From Entamoeba histolytica HM-1:IMSS (Eukaryota > Evosea > Mastigamoebida > Endamoebidae): a stretch of DNA of 64,000 bases. Of the stretch, positions 1-12,180 are shown piece by piece (the stretch's first letter is position 1; the number at the start of each line of letters is the position of its first letter). A program made the translations under genes and the position numbers. The stretch lies in assembly GCF_000208925.1 (NCBI RefSeq), contig NW_001914925.1:1-64000 (forward strand). The letters run 5' to 3'. The notes below the pieces were generated by a model, which ran no database searches, was not told the DNA's origin, and worked only from the letters and a program-made list of their open reading frames with translations.

Positions 1-2427
1 AAAATCATTTCCTATCTAAACGTTCATACATATAATTGAGTTAAATAACAATCAATACTGTTTAAAACTCTTTATTTAATATTTTTAATATTATGTATTT
101 TATATTCCACTTGATTAGGTAAATTTCATGTTAACCATTCCAAACTACTACTTATTGATACTCTAAATTATGTTAATTTATATGTTAGATTCAGTAATTA
201 ATCAATAATATAATAACGAAAATAACACATATGATGTTTTAATGACATTAAACTATTTCAAGAAAAGAAATATTCAATAGAGTTGTTCTATTCGTTCTGA
301 TTACTGAGTTGTTAATTTTAACAAACTCAATATTTTCCATGTTTCATAACATTGTAGCATTAATTCCTGTTAGTGTGTTGTTCATTTCACATTAAAACAG
401 TTCATAGAATGACGCTAACATTTACTTTTGTATTTTCTTTGATATACTAATAAACATAAATCTGAAAAAAAGAATATAAAAATGTATGGTACTTATCTGA
501 TTATATGGGAAGTAGTTAATTCATAGAATAAAATAGTGATACAAACATACAATGTAATAAAAGTCACTATCAATTGCAAATATTTGTTTTATAGAAAATG
601 TGAAAAAAAAAAGAACGTAAGAAATTGTATGGTAATGATTAATTGAGTTATGTTTGCTTTAAAATGATAATATATGTATTGAATAAACTGTTGGTTTAAT
701 CAAATAAGTGAGTTGCATTAAGAGATAGATAAATAGTACAAACATAGATAATAAAAGGTTAGTCTGTATAAAACCTACAATTGGTTGCAGAGCGACTGAA
801 TAAATATTATTTATATGAATTAAGATACAAGAATTTTCACTATCAAAACATTATTCTAATAGTAGATTATTTTCTTATTACTGTTATCTATTTCATTAAT
901 TTAGTTTAAGTTTGACATCAAATCTTTTCTAACTTAAAGTCTAATAGTTACAGTAGAAGAAGTTATATCCATGAATATGGAAGAAGAACAGAAACTAAAA
1001 TTGATTAGATGTTAATTATTTAACTATTTAACATATTTTTATTGTTATATTTTAATGACTAGATAATGAGAAGAAATAGAAGGTTAATAAATAATGAATG
1101 GTATAACAATGTAAATTAGTGATTTTATTTAATACTATCTGTTCATTAAATAATATAAATGATACTTTGTTTTAACCCTTCAAAAAAAAAATTAAGTACT
1201 TTATTTGTTGTTATTCTTTTTATTCTTTCTTTTAATTTTATTTAGTCCTTTTCAATACAAGCAGTACATCAAAAATGTTATCATTATTATTGATTAACAT
1301 TTTTTTGATTTTGTAAATAACAGAATGCAAGAAATGAATATTCAAGAGTATAGAAGATAATGAATGTGGGTATTAATAAGATGTATAATAAGAATAATAA
1401 AAGAAATGAAATGAAAAAGCGAATAAACAGTAATATGAAAAGAAAATGAATAAGAAAAATGAGAATAAATAGAATGCCAATAAGAATAATACCAATAAGA
1501 AACAAAGAATATTAAGAGAGAATGAAATTACAGCGAAATGATAAGCGATGTGAAAAAATGAGAATATAAATAATACATGAACATAAATAAACAAAAACAT
1601 TTGGATAATACAGAAAGAAGTATATTCATTTTTTAAATAAAATAAAAACAGAGAAAGTTACACATTCCATTAATGTACAAATAAAGAACAGAAGAAAGAA
1701 ACAAATGTATTAGTTAAATCAAATGCACGAATTAAAAGTGGAAAATGACAAAAAGAATGAAGTATAGAAAAGAATAAAAAACAAAGAAATATAATAATAA
1801 ATGAAATGAAGTTAGAATTAATTGGTTAAAGGGAAAGTTACATAAGAAATTACAAACAATAAACAAATAGAAAATAAATAAAAGTAGATAATGAAATGAT
1901 AATAGAATTGTCAATTATTCATTGATTAATGAATATTAATTACAAAATATATTACTAAAATGATTAATTTATTTATTTTATTTATTACTTGGATTTTCTT
2001 CTTGTTTTATGAATAAAGTATTTTATTTTGTTCTATTTGTTTTATGCTCTTTTATTTCTTCTATCTGTTTGTTTCTTCTTTTTATTTTTCTTCATTTTAA
2101 TTATTCTCATTAAATTATCATTTCTATATTTCTTATTTAATGTTGAATAAATGTTTCATTATCATTGTATTATTATATATAATTTCATTTATTATTTGTA
2201 TCATCATTTATATCTTTTTCTTTTGTTATTATTATTATTTCATATTATTTTATTTCATTCTTTGTATTATTATTTATCATATTTCTTATTAAATTACATT
2301 ATTATATCATGTGTTATTTGATATTTCATTATTTGAATTAGTACTAATGTTTGTATGTTGTTTCTGAATTGTTGTCTTTGAACATTTAATATTGTTTGAA
2401 TAAACACTAAAAAGGTCAATTATAGGC
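1..2427. other. AT-rich gene-free stretch
   Basis: I see no gene here. Short open frames encode only Phe/Ile/Leu/Tyr-rich low-complexity peptides, as expected from purine- or pyrimidine-skewed AT-rich DNA. From about 1320 to 1900 the plus strand is purine-rich (GAA/AAT runs), and from about 1960 to 2330 it is pyrimidine-rich (TTAT/TTCT runs). Confidence 0.7.
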
Positions 2428-4348
2428 ACGAAAATTAGCAAAGAAAAATGCATCTAAATAATTTACAAAAAAGAAAAAAGATGCAAAAAAATTTGCATCC
2501 ATAGAATATTCCACTTTATTATATTTTGCTCCTAAAATAAAAATAAAAAAATAAAAAGTATGATAAATACAGAATATGTAAATATTTATGTTTATATTTT
2601 ATATTCATTTGTGTTCATTTTGTATGAAATATTAATGAAATAGATTATTTGATGATTCATATTTATTTTTATTATTCATATTCTTTTATTATTATGTTAT
2701 TTATCTATCGTATTTTTATATTTATTTCTCTGTTTATAATATGTATATCATTGTATTCTTCTTATTATCTATATATTATTATATTATTCTTATTTTATGT
2801 TTTTTATGTTTATATTCTTTAGATTTTCTTATTGTTATTCTTTCTATTTAGATGTATTTGTTTATTCATCTTTATCATATTTATATTATTATCATTTATA
2901 TCTATTTTCATTTTATATTTATTCTCTTTTGATTTATATTAATATTAAATTTATCTTTTATACTTTGATTTTATTATTATATCATTGATTATCATTTCTC
3001 GAATTATTTCTTTATCATTTATTCTTATTATTCTTTTGTTTTTCTTTATTCTATATCATATATTCATATCATTTTCATTTATATTTTATCACTTATTATA
3101 TCTTATAATAACATAACACATATGATTGATTATATAATAAACATCATGATGAAGTTATACATATGAATAATAAACATAAAAAAGAGTAAAATATTTTCAT
3201 CAATAAAATATTGTTAATTATTTTACACCATTGAATTAGACACTTTTATTGAATATTTCTAATTTTTACATTAAAAATACACTTTTTATTTCTTCTTTTC
3301 TTCTTTTATTACATCTTTGTGATTTATTATTTTTATATTCTTCTTCTACTTTCTTTTTATTCTTTTATATATTTATATTCTTTTTATATTATTTGTTTTT
3401 CGTTGTTTTTTCTATTTCTTTCTTCTATTATTTATCATTTTTATATTCATTTATTCTTTTTATTTCTTTTTTATTAATTCTTTAGTATTGTATATTTCTT
3501 TATTATTTCATTTGTGTATTATCAAAATATATGTTTTATTGATTTTATGTTGAATAAATTATCGAATATAATCAATATTTTCATTCTTAATTATTCATTC
3601 TTTATTCTGAAATGTTTTGTATATTTATTATATTAAATGAATATGTTGAATGAATATCAATATTATTGTTTATTTGATTTTAAAAAATAATAAATGAATA
3701 TGAAATAATGAAATAAAATAATGAAGACAATGAAATGATAATGAAATAAAATAATCTAATATTGAACAAATCAAATAAAGAATATATTGAATATATCATT
3801 ATTGTTACATTATTATTTATTATTTCAATTATTAAATATTAATAAATTATTCATGAATATTTAATTGATATTTTACAATTTCATTTTCATTTTATTTAAT
3901 AAATGAAATATAAATAATAAATGAATGAATAATAATTTAATATATGAAATAATAAAAAGAAAGATAAATAATAAAGAAATATGATGTATTTAATATATAA
4001 TATAATTTATTATCAAATATAATAATAATATCAAATGATGAATTATTTTTATTTCAAAATATTTTGCATCAATAAAATATGTTGCTAAATATTTTGCATC
4101 ATTAATTTTTGCATCATTAAATTTTGCGCTTTTTTTATTTGTTTCAATAAAATTTGCATCCTTTATTTTTTTTCATTCTTTTCTTCTTTTATCATCTCTT
4201 TTGTTTTATTACACTTTATCTTCTTTCTTTTTATATTCTCTCCTTTCTACTTTTATTCTTTCTTCATCTTCTTCTACTTCTTACTTTCTTTTTATTCTTT
4301 ATATCATTCATTCTCTTCTTTTTCAATTATTTGCTTTTTTTCGTTGCC
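2428..4348 (+). repeat. Interspersed Entamoeba repeat, copy A
   Basis: The start (ACGAAAATTAGCAAAG, then a GATGCAAA/TTTGCATC palindrome) and the long T-rich body to about 3340 are closely matched at 25765-26640 and, inverted, at 7260-6690. The terminal pyrimidine-rich block ending near TTCGTTG appears twice in this copy (about 3289-3425 and 4172-4346), so it looks like a nested or partly duplicated copy. Several TTTTGCATC motifs occur at 4064-4160. There is no credible coding capacity; peptides such as the one at 2797-2988 are low-complexity translations. It could be one of the non-coding Entamoeba repeat elements (ERE type), but I cannot assign it without a library search. It ends where a truncated LINE begins. 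Confidence 0.75.
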
Positions 4349-6429
4349 ATTATGAAAGTATTTACCTCAATATTAAAAGAAAAGATTCACATTAGACTTA
4401 ACATGAATAATGAATCATTGAAAATTAGTAATTAATTGGGATGTAAGTTACAATCTTTAGCTGCTAAAGAAGGAATAATTAATAGTTATATGTTAAAGCA
4501 GCAAAAAGAAGAGAAATACCCAAAATATGTGGAGTCATATTATGACATTAAGAAAGCATATGACACAGTAAACCACGAATGGGTAATTGAATCATTAAAG
4601 TATTTTAATGTAGAGGGTGTCATCATTGACATTATTGAAAGTATGATGACTAGATTGAAGATATTCATCGGTTATAAATATAATGAATATCTAGGATGTA
4701 TTAAATTAAATAGAGGAATTTTACAAGGTGATTCCTTATCCCCTCTACTCTTCATCATTCAGATGAATGTAATTTCTCAAATCATCGAAGAGAAATTCAC
4801 AAAATCAAATCACACATTATATATGGATGATTTGAGAATAATGACGAAAAGTAGTGAAGAAATGTGAATAATCCACAATGAAATTAAAGAAATAATAAGT
4901 TACATATGGAAATGAATGAGAAAAAGTCCGGATTGGTATTAAAAAAACATTAAAGAAATACCAAATGGAATGCAAAACATCAATGTAATTGAAGGTGAGG
5001 ACTTGTATAAATACTTAGGAATATGGCAGTCCGACGAAATTGATGACACCTTCAATTGTAAAACCATCAAAGAAAAAATGAATCAAAAGATGGAAGAAAT
5101 AAACACTGATGAAAGTAGTAATAGAAGATATATTACTAGAATAAACACGGAAGTAATCAATATCTTCAGATATTCAGCATCAGTTGTAAATTGGAAAATC
5201 ACTTAGATAAAATTGATTTGGAGATAAGAAAATATTTAAGAAAGGCAAAATACAATGGTGAAACTCCAAAGATCGGTTGTATGTCATTATAGAAGAAATG
5301 GGTGAAGGATTAATAAACATAAATGACGAATATGTTATTGAATTAGTAAGGACAGTGATGTACTACTGTACAAGAGAATGTGAAATTGGAAATAACATAT
5401 TAGATAGATGGTACAATAAGAAGGGAATGTGGAATAGAATTCAAAACACTAATTCATAAAATCCCAGAAACAAAAATAGAAGAAATAATAAATGAAGGGA
5501 TTGAAAAGAAAAAAAGAAAACGAAGTAGTAGTAGAAATAAAGAAATTATTGACAAATACATCAAAAAATGGAAGTGTCATCAAATAAGTGGACACTTCAG
5601 AAGATGGAATGAGTCAAAATGAGTAGATAAAACTACTACAATGAAAGCATGGAAGTCCATCAATATTAAAAAAAATGCATTTCTACAATTAACTAAAATG
5701 CAAGATGGAGCAATATTTTGTGGGTATAGAAAAGCAAAAATAATGAAAAATGAAAGATTAAAATACTCCCACTGTGTAAAGACAAGATAGCTACAGTAGA
5801 ACACATTCTACTATCTTGTATTGGTCATAATAAATCACAAATAGAAAAACATGACAATATAGGCATTATAATATGGGAGGGATTGATAAGAAAATACACT
5901 GGAAATAAACAATATAAAAAACCCCATATGAAACAGTGTTCCAATATAAAGACATCACAATGATATTTAACAAATAAATAATGCATAAAAGTGAATGACA
6001 ATACCACAAAATATCAGATATGTATTAGATAAAAAGAACAAAACTGGTCTATTATTTGATATGACTATTGTGGATGATCACAGTATTAATTGAGCCTATT
6101 GGAAGAAAAGAAATATGTATAATGAATTAAAGAATATTCTAATGAAAATAGAGAAAATAAAATATGTCAGAATAATTCCAGTAGTAATTTCAATCAATGG
6201 ATTAATGAATAAAGAAAGTAATAAATTAATTAAAGAATTAAAAATTGAAATTGACATCAAGAAAGAAATTAAAAACCTTGTAATAAAAAACATGATGGAT
6301 GTCATGGAATACTGCGGAGATCACAACCAAACATACTCAGTAGAGATGTTTGAAGATGAAGACAAATTGACAGGATTAGTCTCCCCTGAGCCAGGAAGAA
6401 TAGAAGCTAGTTCTATTAATACTTAATTA
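4349..6429 (+). mobile_element. Truncated, degenerate LINE (R4-clade, Entamoeba type), copy 1
   Basis: This 5'-truncated non-LTR retrotransposon starts inside the reverse transcriptase. Fragments at 4349-4866 carry the RT core: the FTSILKEKI segment, YDIKKAYDTVNHEW, GILQGDSLSPLLF and an intact catalytic YMDD. Fragments at 4970-5206, 5277-5459 and 6115-6426 continue downstream but are separated by stops and frameshifts. The restriction-like endonuclease zone (about 5640-6090) is broken: its PD motif has changed and the frame is lost. The 3' end (CTCCCCTGAGCCAGGAAG, then TCTATTAATACTTAATT) matches the 3' ends of the other LINE at 31.16 kb and the SINE at 21.1 kb. This copy cannot move on its own. 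Confidence 0.88.
4436..4867 (+). pseudogene. LINE reverse transcriptase fragment with intact YMDD
   Basis: This 143-aa open frame covers RT motifs A to C: KKAYDTVNHEW with the first catalytic Asp, GILQGDSLSPL, then LYMDDLRI with the paired Asp residues. It ends at a stop shortly after motif C. The upstream frame (IMKVFTSILKEKI) is separated by an in-frame stop at 4433-4435. It aligns with the frame at 33355-32672 on the other strand, which keeps more upstream sequence but has YMDN. Confidence 0.85.
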
Positions 6430-6639
6430 ATTGCTTTATTATTTGATTAATTTCATTTGTAATTCATTTTCATTTATCTAATTGAATTTCTATCATTATT
6501 TCTATCATTTTATTTATTTCTAATTTGATTTATTCTTTATTTTGATATTTATTGTATCTTCAATGTTTTATTATGATAATTGTTTTTAACAATAATTTAT
6601 TTATTTCTGCAAAGAAATAGAAAAACAATGAAAAACAAA
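6430..6639. other. AT-rich spacer between LINE and inverted repeat copy
   Basis: T-rich sequence follows the LINE 3' end. I see no gene. Confidence 0.6.
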
Positions 6640-7265
6640 TAATATAAAAATAATAAAAAGAAAGCAGAAGAAGAAGAAAGAAGATAAAGGGTAATAAAAT
6701 AGAATAGATAATAAAAGAAGAAAAGAAGAAATAAAAAGTGTATTTTTATTGTAAAAATGAGAAATATTCAATAAAAAGTGTCTAATTTAATGATGTAAAA
6801 TGATTAACAATATTTTATTATTGAAAAATATTTTACTCTTTTTTATGTTTATTATTTATATGTATAATTTCATCATGATGTTTATTATATATTCAATCAT
6901 ATGTGTTATGTTATTATAACATATAATAAGTGATAAAATATAAATGAAAATGATATGAATATATGATATAGAATATAAAAGAAAGGAATAATAAGAATAA
7001 ATGATAAATAAAAGGAGAAATGATAATCAATGATATAATAATAGAGAAAAGTATAAAAGATAAAATTAATATTAATATAAAACAAAAGAGAATAAATATA
7101 AAATGAAAATAGATATAAATGATAAGAATATAAAAATGATAAAGATGAATAAACAAATAAACAAATACATCTAGATAGAAAAGAATAACAAGAAGAAAAT
7201 CTAAATAATATAAACATAATAATAATAAAATAAGAATAATATAATAATATAGAGATAAACAGATG
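6640..7265 (-). repeat. Interspersed repeat, copy C (inverted)
   Basis: Read on the minus strand, this matches the body of copy A (about 2790-3425), including the shared block around ACATATGATTGA and the AATAAACATCATGATG segment. It lies opposite copy A with the truncated LINE between them, so the three form a large inverted arrangement. The peptides encoded on the minus strand here are low-complexity translations of the repeat, not genes. Confidence 0.75.
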
Positions 7266-7317
7266 ATATAAATATAAATGAAAAAAACAAAGAGTAATAT
7301 GATAAAGAATATAATAA

Positions 7318-7901
7318 GTTAATTAAGTATTAATAGAATTTTCATATATTCTTCCTTGCTCAGCGGAGATTAATCTCATTCCTTCATTTGTTTTATTTTT
7401 AAAAAAGAATAATCTCTTTGTTTAACTTATCATTTAGATTTTTGTTGGAATATGAGAAAAGCAATTATTTGTTTTATTTCTTCTTATTAAAGTCTTTCAA
7501 GTTTCTTCTGCTTAATTCCTTCTTTTTAATCTTTAGTTAGATTGATGCTTTAATTTTAAACAATATCATTTCCTCCTTTTACTTTATTTTATGAAATAAG
7601 GAGCAAACAATTACCACTATATTATTGTGTTTAATTTCCTTTTAGTATTAACCACATTTTAGTAGATCTTTTTCATTGAATAATACCTCCATACATTTCT
7701 TAATTTCTTTATTAATAACAACTAAACCTTATATGATAACAAGTAATATTCCACCATAATAAATTGCTGCACCATTTGCAACATTACCTAATACATTTCT
7801 AATTCAAATATATCGTCATACTCTGATAATAACTGAGAGAGCTGAAGCATGAATTATATTAAAGTTTGTGTGGTGTTTCAGACATGCCATATTCGAATTA
7901 T
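7318..7901 (-). mobile_element. Degenerate SINE, minus strand
   Basis: On the minus strand the element runs from a 5' end like GGCATGTCTGAAACACCACA (near 7890) to a 3' end with CTCCGCTGAGCAAGGAAGAA and TCTATTAATACTTAATT (near 7320). It follows the better-preserved SINE at 20545-21123 along its length with many substitutions, and the 27-bp internal repeats cannot be recognised. It is flanked by near-identical 16-mers, ATAAAGAATATAATAA at 7302-7317 and the same sequence with one mismatch at 7902-7917. I read these as an old target-site duplication. Confidence 0.8.
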
Positions 7902-7917
7902 ATAAAGAAAATAATAA

Positions 7918-8508
7918 AGAAATGAAGAAAACACACAAATCAAATACATCAAAATATATTATTTAAATCAATTAATACAAATTATTTATTTCATAAGAAA
8001 ACAAACATAATTCAAATGTTCAAACGTTGGAAATTGTGTGTTTTGGTTATTTAAAAAAAGAAAATGAAGAAAATTAACATTTATTTTTGAAATAAAAAAT
8101 TCTTTTAAAGTCATTTGAAATATTTGTTGTAAATAAAGAAATTGGTGAAGACGAATTTAGAGAGATTGTTATTTTCAAAAGAAGGAACGTATTTTCGATG
8201 AAATAAAAATACTATTTTAAGCAATAAACAAAAATTAATGTTATTAAATTATCTTTTACATTTGTATTTGTAAGAAAATTACATAACATTTCATATTTGC
8301 TATAATCTTAAACATCATGTAATGTTAATTCTTATCGAAAAGTAATTTTCATTTACGATATATTTTTACATAAGGAAATAAAAATAAACCAAAGTCAATA
8401 CAATTACGTTTTGTCTTTTCAATAAAAACAAACTAACAACTTATATAAATTATTTTTATCCAAGTCTAAATATATAACAACAAACATCATTGAGTATGTT
8501 ATTTGAAT
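7918..8508. other. AT-rich intergenic region upstream of the AIG1 gene
   Basis: I see no coding sequence. Its final part holds the core promoter of the AIG1-type gene. Confidence 0.6.
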
Positions 8509-8518
8509 ATATTTAAAG
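8509..8518 (+). promoter_or_regulatory. TATA-like element of the AIG1-type gene
   Basis: ATATTTAAAG differs by one base from the Entamoeba TATA-like consensus GTATTTAAAG and ends 26 bp before the start codon at 8545. Short 5' leaders are normal in this genus. Assigned by position and similarity only. Confidence 0.55.
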
Positions 8519-8544
8519 AAATTAAAACAACTGATTAAACATAA

Positions 8545-9798
8545 ATGAGTTTACAAGAAAGAGGCAGAACACAATTAATTTTAGTCGGAGAAACAGGTGC
8601 TGGTAAAAGTTCACTTGGTAATTATCTTTTAAGGAATGACGAGAATGCTTTTAAATCTAGCAGTGCTCCAAATTCAGAAACAAAAGAAGCTGTTGGAAAA
8701 TATGCAAAAGATGCTGAAAATGGTTTATTTGTTATCGATACACCTGGTCTTAATGATACTGATAATTTTGATAATGAGGGTATTCAAAAAATTATTAATT
8801 CTGTTAAAGTTGAAGGGTTGCAAGGAATTATATTAACAATGAATTTTAATAATTGTAAGTTTTCTACTAATCTTAAGCAAGTCGTTGCAGTTATAAATGA
8901 TGCTTTCCCAATAAAAGACATTTGGAAACATGTTTGTATTGTATGGACGCACTGTTATAACTATACCCCTAAAAAGAAACTTGAAATGGGTAAAATTGAG
9001 AAAGAGCAATTCAAAGAAGAATTAATTAAATTTTTAAAAGAAAAAAATGGAACGAGTGAAAATATTGATATTCCAATGTTTTATGTAGATTCACAACCAG
9101 ATGAAGAGTATGATAATATCAGATCAGAAAATGAAAGAGAAAGATTAATAAAATGGTTAAGAAAAATACAACATATTGATGAAAATGAAACCAAGAAATT
9201 AATAAGTGAATACAAAGAAATTCAGTATGAAGAAAAAGAAGAAACTCATATTACAGAAGAAACAAAATATAGTATAACATATGAAACAAATATTTATAGA
9301 AGAGATAACAAAGTAATGTACACTGGAGAAATTAAGTATGGTGAGTGGTATGTAATTAGCAGTAGGACTAAAACAGAAAAACTACACAATGAAGAAGTGG
9401 AAAAAGAAAAAATTGCAAAAGGGATAGAATTGTGTAAACAAATTGCAAAAGAGATAGAACTGTTTGAAAAAAGGAAAGAAGAAATAAGAAAAATGGAAAG
9501 AAAGAAAAAAGCAGTTAGAATCGTAGGTGTTATTACTGGTGGTATTGCCGGTGCTGCTATTGGTGTTGCTAGTATTGTTACTTTTGGAGCAATAGCTATC
9601 ACAGCACCTTTTGTTGGTGGTGCTATTGGTCTTGCTATTGGTGCTATTGAAAAATCTATCACTAAAAAAGGTTTAAAGAAAATTGAAGCAATAGAAAATG
9701 AGGCTCAAAATGATACCTCTCCACTTATCACAACACCTGATGATCAAAATGGTGTTTCAGAAAATTGTATTGATGGACAAATATTTGGTAACGATTAA
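8545..9798 (+). CDS. AIG1/GIMAP-type GTPase with C-terminal membrane hairpin
   Basis: This 417-aa protein has an N-terminal AIG1-type G domain (about residues 10-215). It carries the G1 P-loop GETGAGKSSLGN at residues 16-27 and a G3 DTPGLND near residue 66. The position usually bearing the G4 specificity motif reads VWTHCYNY, as is common in AIG1 proteins. A charged Glu/Lys-rich coiled-coil region follows (about 220-325), then a Gly/Ala/Ile-rich hydrophobic stretch (about 326-370) that could form a membrane hairpin, then a polar tail. In Entamoeba this family is expanded and variable between strains and has been linked to adhesion and virulence. The role of this member is unknown. A decayed paralogue lies 1.5 kb downstream at 11353. 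The start is supported by the TATA-like element 26 bp upstream. Confidence 0.93.
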   Translation: MSLQERGRTQLILVGETGAGKSSLGNYLLRNDENAFKSSSAPNSETKEAVGKYAKDAENGLFVIDTPGLNDTDNFDNEGIQKIINSVKVEGLQGIILTMNFNNCKFSTNLKQVVAVINDAFPIKDIWKHVCIVWTHCYNYTPKKKLEMGKIEKEQFKEELIKFLKEKNGTSENIDIPMFYVDSQPDEEYDNIRSENERERLIKWLRKIQHIDENETKKLISEYKEIQYEEKEETHITEETKYSITYETNIYRRDNKVMYTGEIKYGEWYVISSRTKTEKLHNEEVEKEKIAKGIELCKQIAKEIELFEKRKEEIRKMERKKKAVRIVGVITGGIAGAAIGVASIVTFGAIAITAPFVGGAIGLAIGAIEKSITKKGLKKIEAIENEAQNDTSPLITTPDDQNGVSENCIDGQIFGND

Positions 9799-11352
9799 AC
9801 TTGACAAACAATACCAGATAATTGAAAATTAATATAACAAAATAAAATGGTTGTATTTTTTAATTTAATCAATAAAAATGATGATAAAACTTCTTCAAAT
9901 TGATGGTACTAATCTTACTTTTCCAAGAAATAAAAGATGAACATAAAATTTATTTTTTGTCAAAACATTTAAAATATTGTTTATGAGAGAGTTTATTTTC
10001 GTCTTTCTTCATTTTCTGAAATGATAATTATTTTATAAAGTATTTTGTATTTCTAATTAAAAATCTTATCTTTTTTATATCATTTTTCTTATTTTTCATA
10101 TACAATATTTAGTATCTCTCTTTTCAATTGAAACTATCAATACATGAGGGTTAACATATACCATTCTATGGATTTTAAAATAATACATTTTTCAAATATG
10201 CAATATATCTCATGTTTAATGTAAATTGTATATTTATTATGCTGATGTTGCTTGTTTTATCATCAAACCATATCACAACATTACTTTTGTTATTGTTTGA
10301 AATTCAAATTGATTTTTATTTGATACAATAAAAAGAAAATAATAACTAATATTGTAACTCTGATATAAATGAAACACACAATAGAATAAATGTATATAAT
10401 GAGTGTCAATTAAAGTAGTTTGAATCTGAATAACTATGATTAGTTAAAAATTAACTTAGAAAACTTACAATGATAGTAATAATTAATTCATTTTAATTTT
10501 TGTTCAGTTGTGTGGTTGATTTGAAAGAAAATTATACAACCTATAATTTTAAAAATGAATATTTGCGTGGAATAAAAAAGATTCACAAAAACATCATTTG
10601 TTATATAAATATCAAAGTTATAATCAATAACAAACCAATGAAGTTACTGAAAAAAAGAATGATGCTTAGTTTTAAATTTGAGAGAATAAACGCAGTCTTA
10701 ACGTAAAAAACAATGATACAAAAAATCAAAGAGAAAATAGAATAAAAATAAAAACATTTAATTATATTTTCAATAAAGGTGTAATAATAAAAATACAATA
10801 CCGCAAAATTATTGTTTTATTGAAATAAATCAATAAAAAAGAATTGGTGTTGAAATTTCATAAATAAAAATTGTAAAAAATAAAATACTTGGTAGTGAAA
10901 TAGAAAATGTTTTTTATAAGTTTTAGTCATTAATAAATGTCATTTATTGATGAAAATGATGAGACTGTTTTGATAAATCTAAGTGGTGAATAGAATTAGT
11001 TTTCTGACATCACTGAGTATGACGGGATAATTGTGTCAAAAAGAATTAAAACCAAAAATTCTACAACACATATTACCATAACGATAGTTTGTTGTATAAT
11101 TGTACTATTTAATTCAATACATTTGACATTTTGTAGCTAGATTAAAAACTTTGTTCAAGAAAAATTCCTATTTATTTATAAATATAAAAGGGGTATGCTT
11201 GTTTATCATTTTAAATAAGACTGGCAAAGTTTTTATATCAATAAAATTTTAAGTGTCATTTGTAAATAAACATTTCGTGACTATTATCCTAGTCTTATTT
11301 AAAGAGAGTGAAGTTGTAACTAAAAAATAAAAATACCAGAATATAAATCAAA
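9799..11352. other. AT-rich intergenic region
   Basis: No gene is supportable. A 68-codon frame at 10500-10706 has no recognisable motif and no promoter signal, so it is not called. This stretch separates the intact AIG1 gene from its decayed copy. Confidence 0.6.
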
Positions 11353-12180
11353 ATGAACAAATTTCATTTGACTAGAAATATAGGTGTTGGAAAAGTTCAA
11401 TTGGTAATTTTATTTTAAGTAATGATGAGAATTTTTACAGTCAATCATAGTCCAATTCCTGTTACAAAAGAAACATAAGGAGAAAATGGTGAAGATAATG
11501 GAATTGATGTACTTGTTATTGATACGCATAGTCTTCAAAAATCGAGTTAAATGAAGAGTCTTTGAATAGTATGATTAATTTTGTTAAAGAGCAAGAAGGA
11601 ATAGAAGCAATTGTTATTTTTCTAAACTATAATACTGATATAACTTCCAATAACCTACAAATCATAGTTAAAATACTGTGTAATGTTTTTCTTTTTTCTG
11701 AATTTTGGAAACGCCTTTGTATTGTATGTAATAACTGCTATTATATACCAGACAAACAATTAGAAAAAACAACAACTAATAAAATGTATTTAACAAACAA
11801 TAAGAAATGAAAGTGAAGGTTTACCTATGTACTATGTTGACTCGGAAACAGAAGAAGATGATGATAACACTAGATCAGAAATAGAAATAGAAAAATTAAT
11901 AGAATAGGCAAAAAGACCAACTCCTATCAATGTTGAAGCAGTTGAGAGAATAGGTGATAAATACAATACACAACCACAGAAGAAAAAAAGAACAAACAGA
12001 AACCACAAGAGCCAATGATAAGAATAAAATAACACAAACAAAACATATGAGAAGAACTAACATAACTGAGTTTGGAGGATAAATTAGCTATAAAGATTGA
12101 GAAGTTGCAAATGTTAAAGACAATACAGTTATAACATAATACCAACCAAAGAGTGAAATTACAAAATCAATAACAAACAG
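11353..12180 (+). pseudogene. Decayed AIG1-type GTPase
   Basis: Across several frames this region aligns with the intact AIG1 gene at 8545. The P-loop region (GVGK, then IGNFILSNDEN after a frameshift) lies near 11385-11430 and a remnant of the G3 loop near 11510-11535. The longest intact piece, 11562-11810, reads FWKRLCIVCNNCYYIP where the intact gene has IWKHVCIVWTHCYNYTP. Further matches in broken frames (DSETEEDDDNTRSE; RRTNITEFGG, then ISYKD) run to about 12180. Multiple frameshifts and stops make it non-functional. The membrane-hairpin region is not recognisable. Confidence 0.85.

Noticed and set aside
1287..1914. Overlapping minus-strand ORFs of 60-75 codons
   Set aside because: Phe/Leu/Ile/Tyr/Ser-rich translations of a purine-rich strand, overlapping in two frames, with no motif or promoter.
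2480..2499. Palindromic spacer-like repeats considered as a CRISPR-type array
   Set aside because: A eukaryotic genome, only one or two palindromes per copy, and no regular repeat-spacer pattern.
4154..4395. ORFs of 93 and 64 codons before the first LINE
   Set aside because: Their first parts translate the repeat's pyrimidine block, and the 93-codon frame then runs into the LINE RT (MKVFTSILKEKIH). They are fusions created by the junction, not genes.
9294..9662. 122-codon minus-strand ORF
   Set aside because: Antisense shadow of the C-terminal part of the AIG1 gene.
10500..10706. 68-codon plus-strand ORF
   Set aside because: No motif, no convincing promoter and an AT-driven composition.
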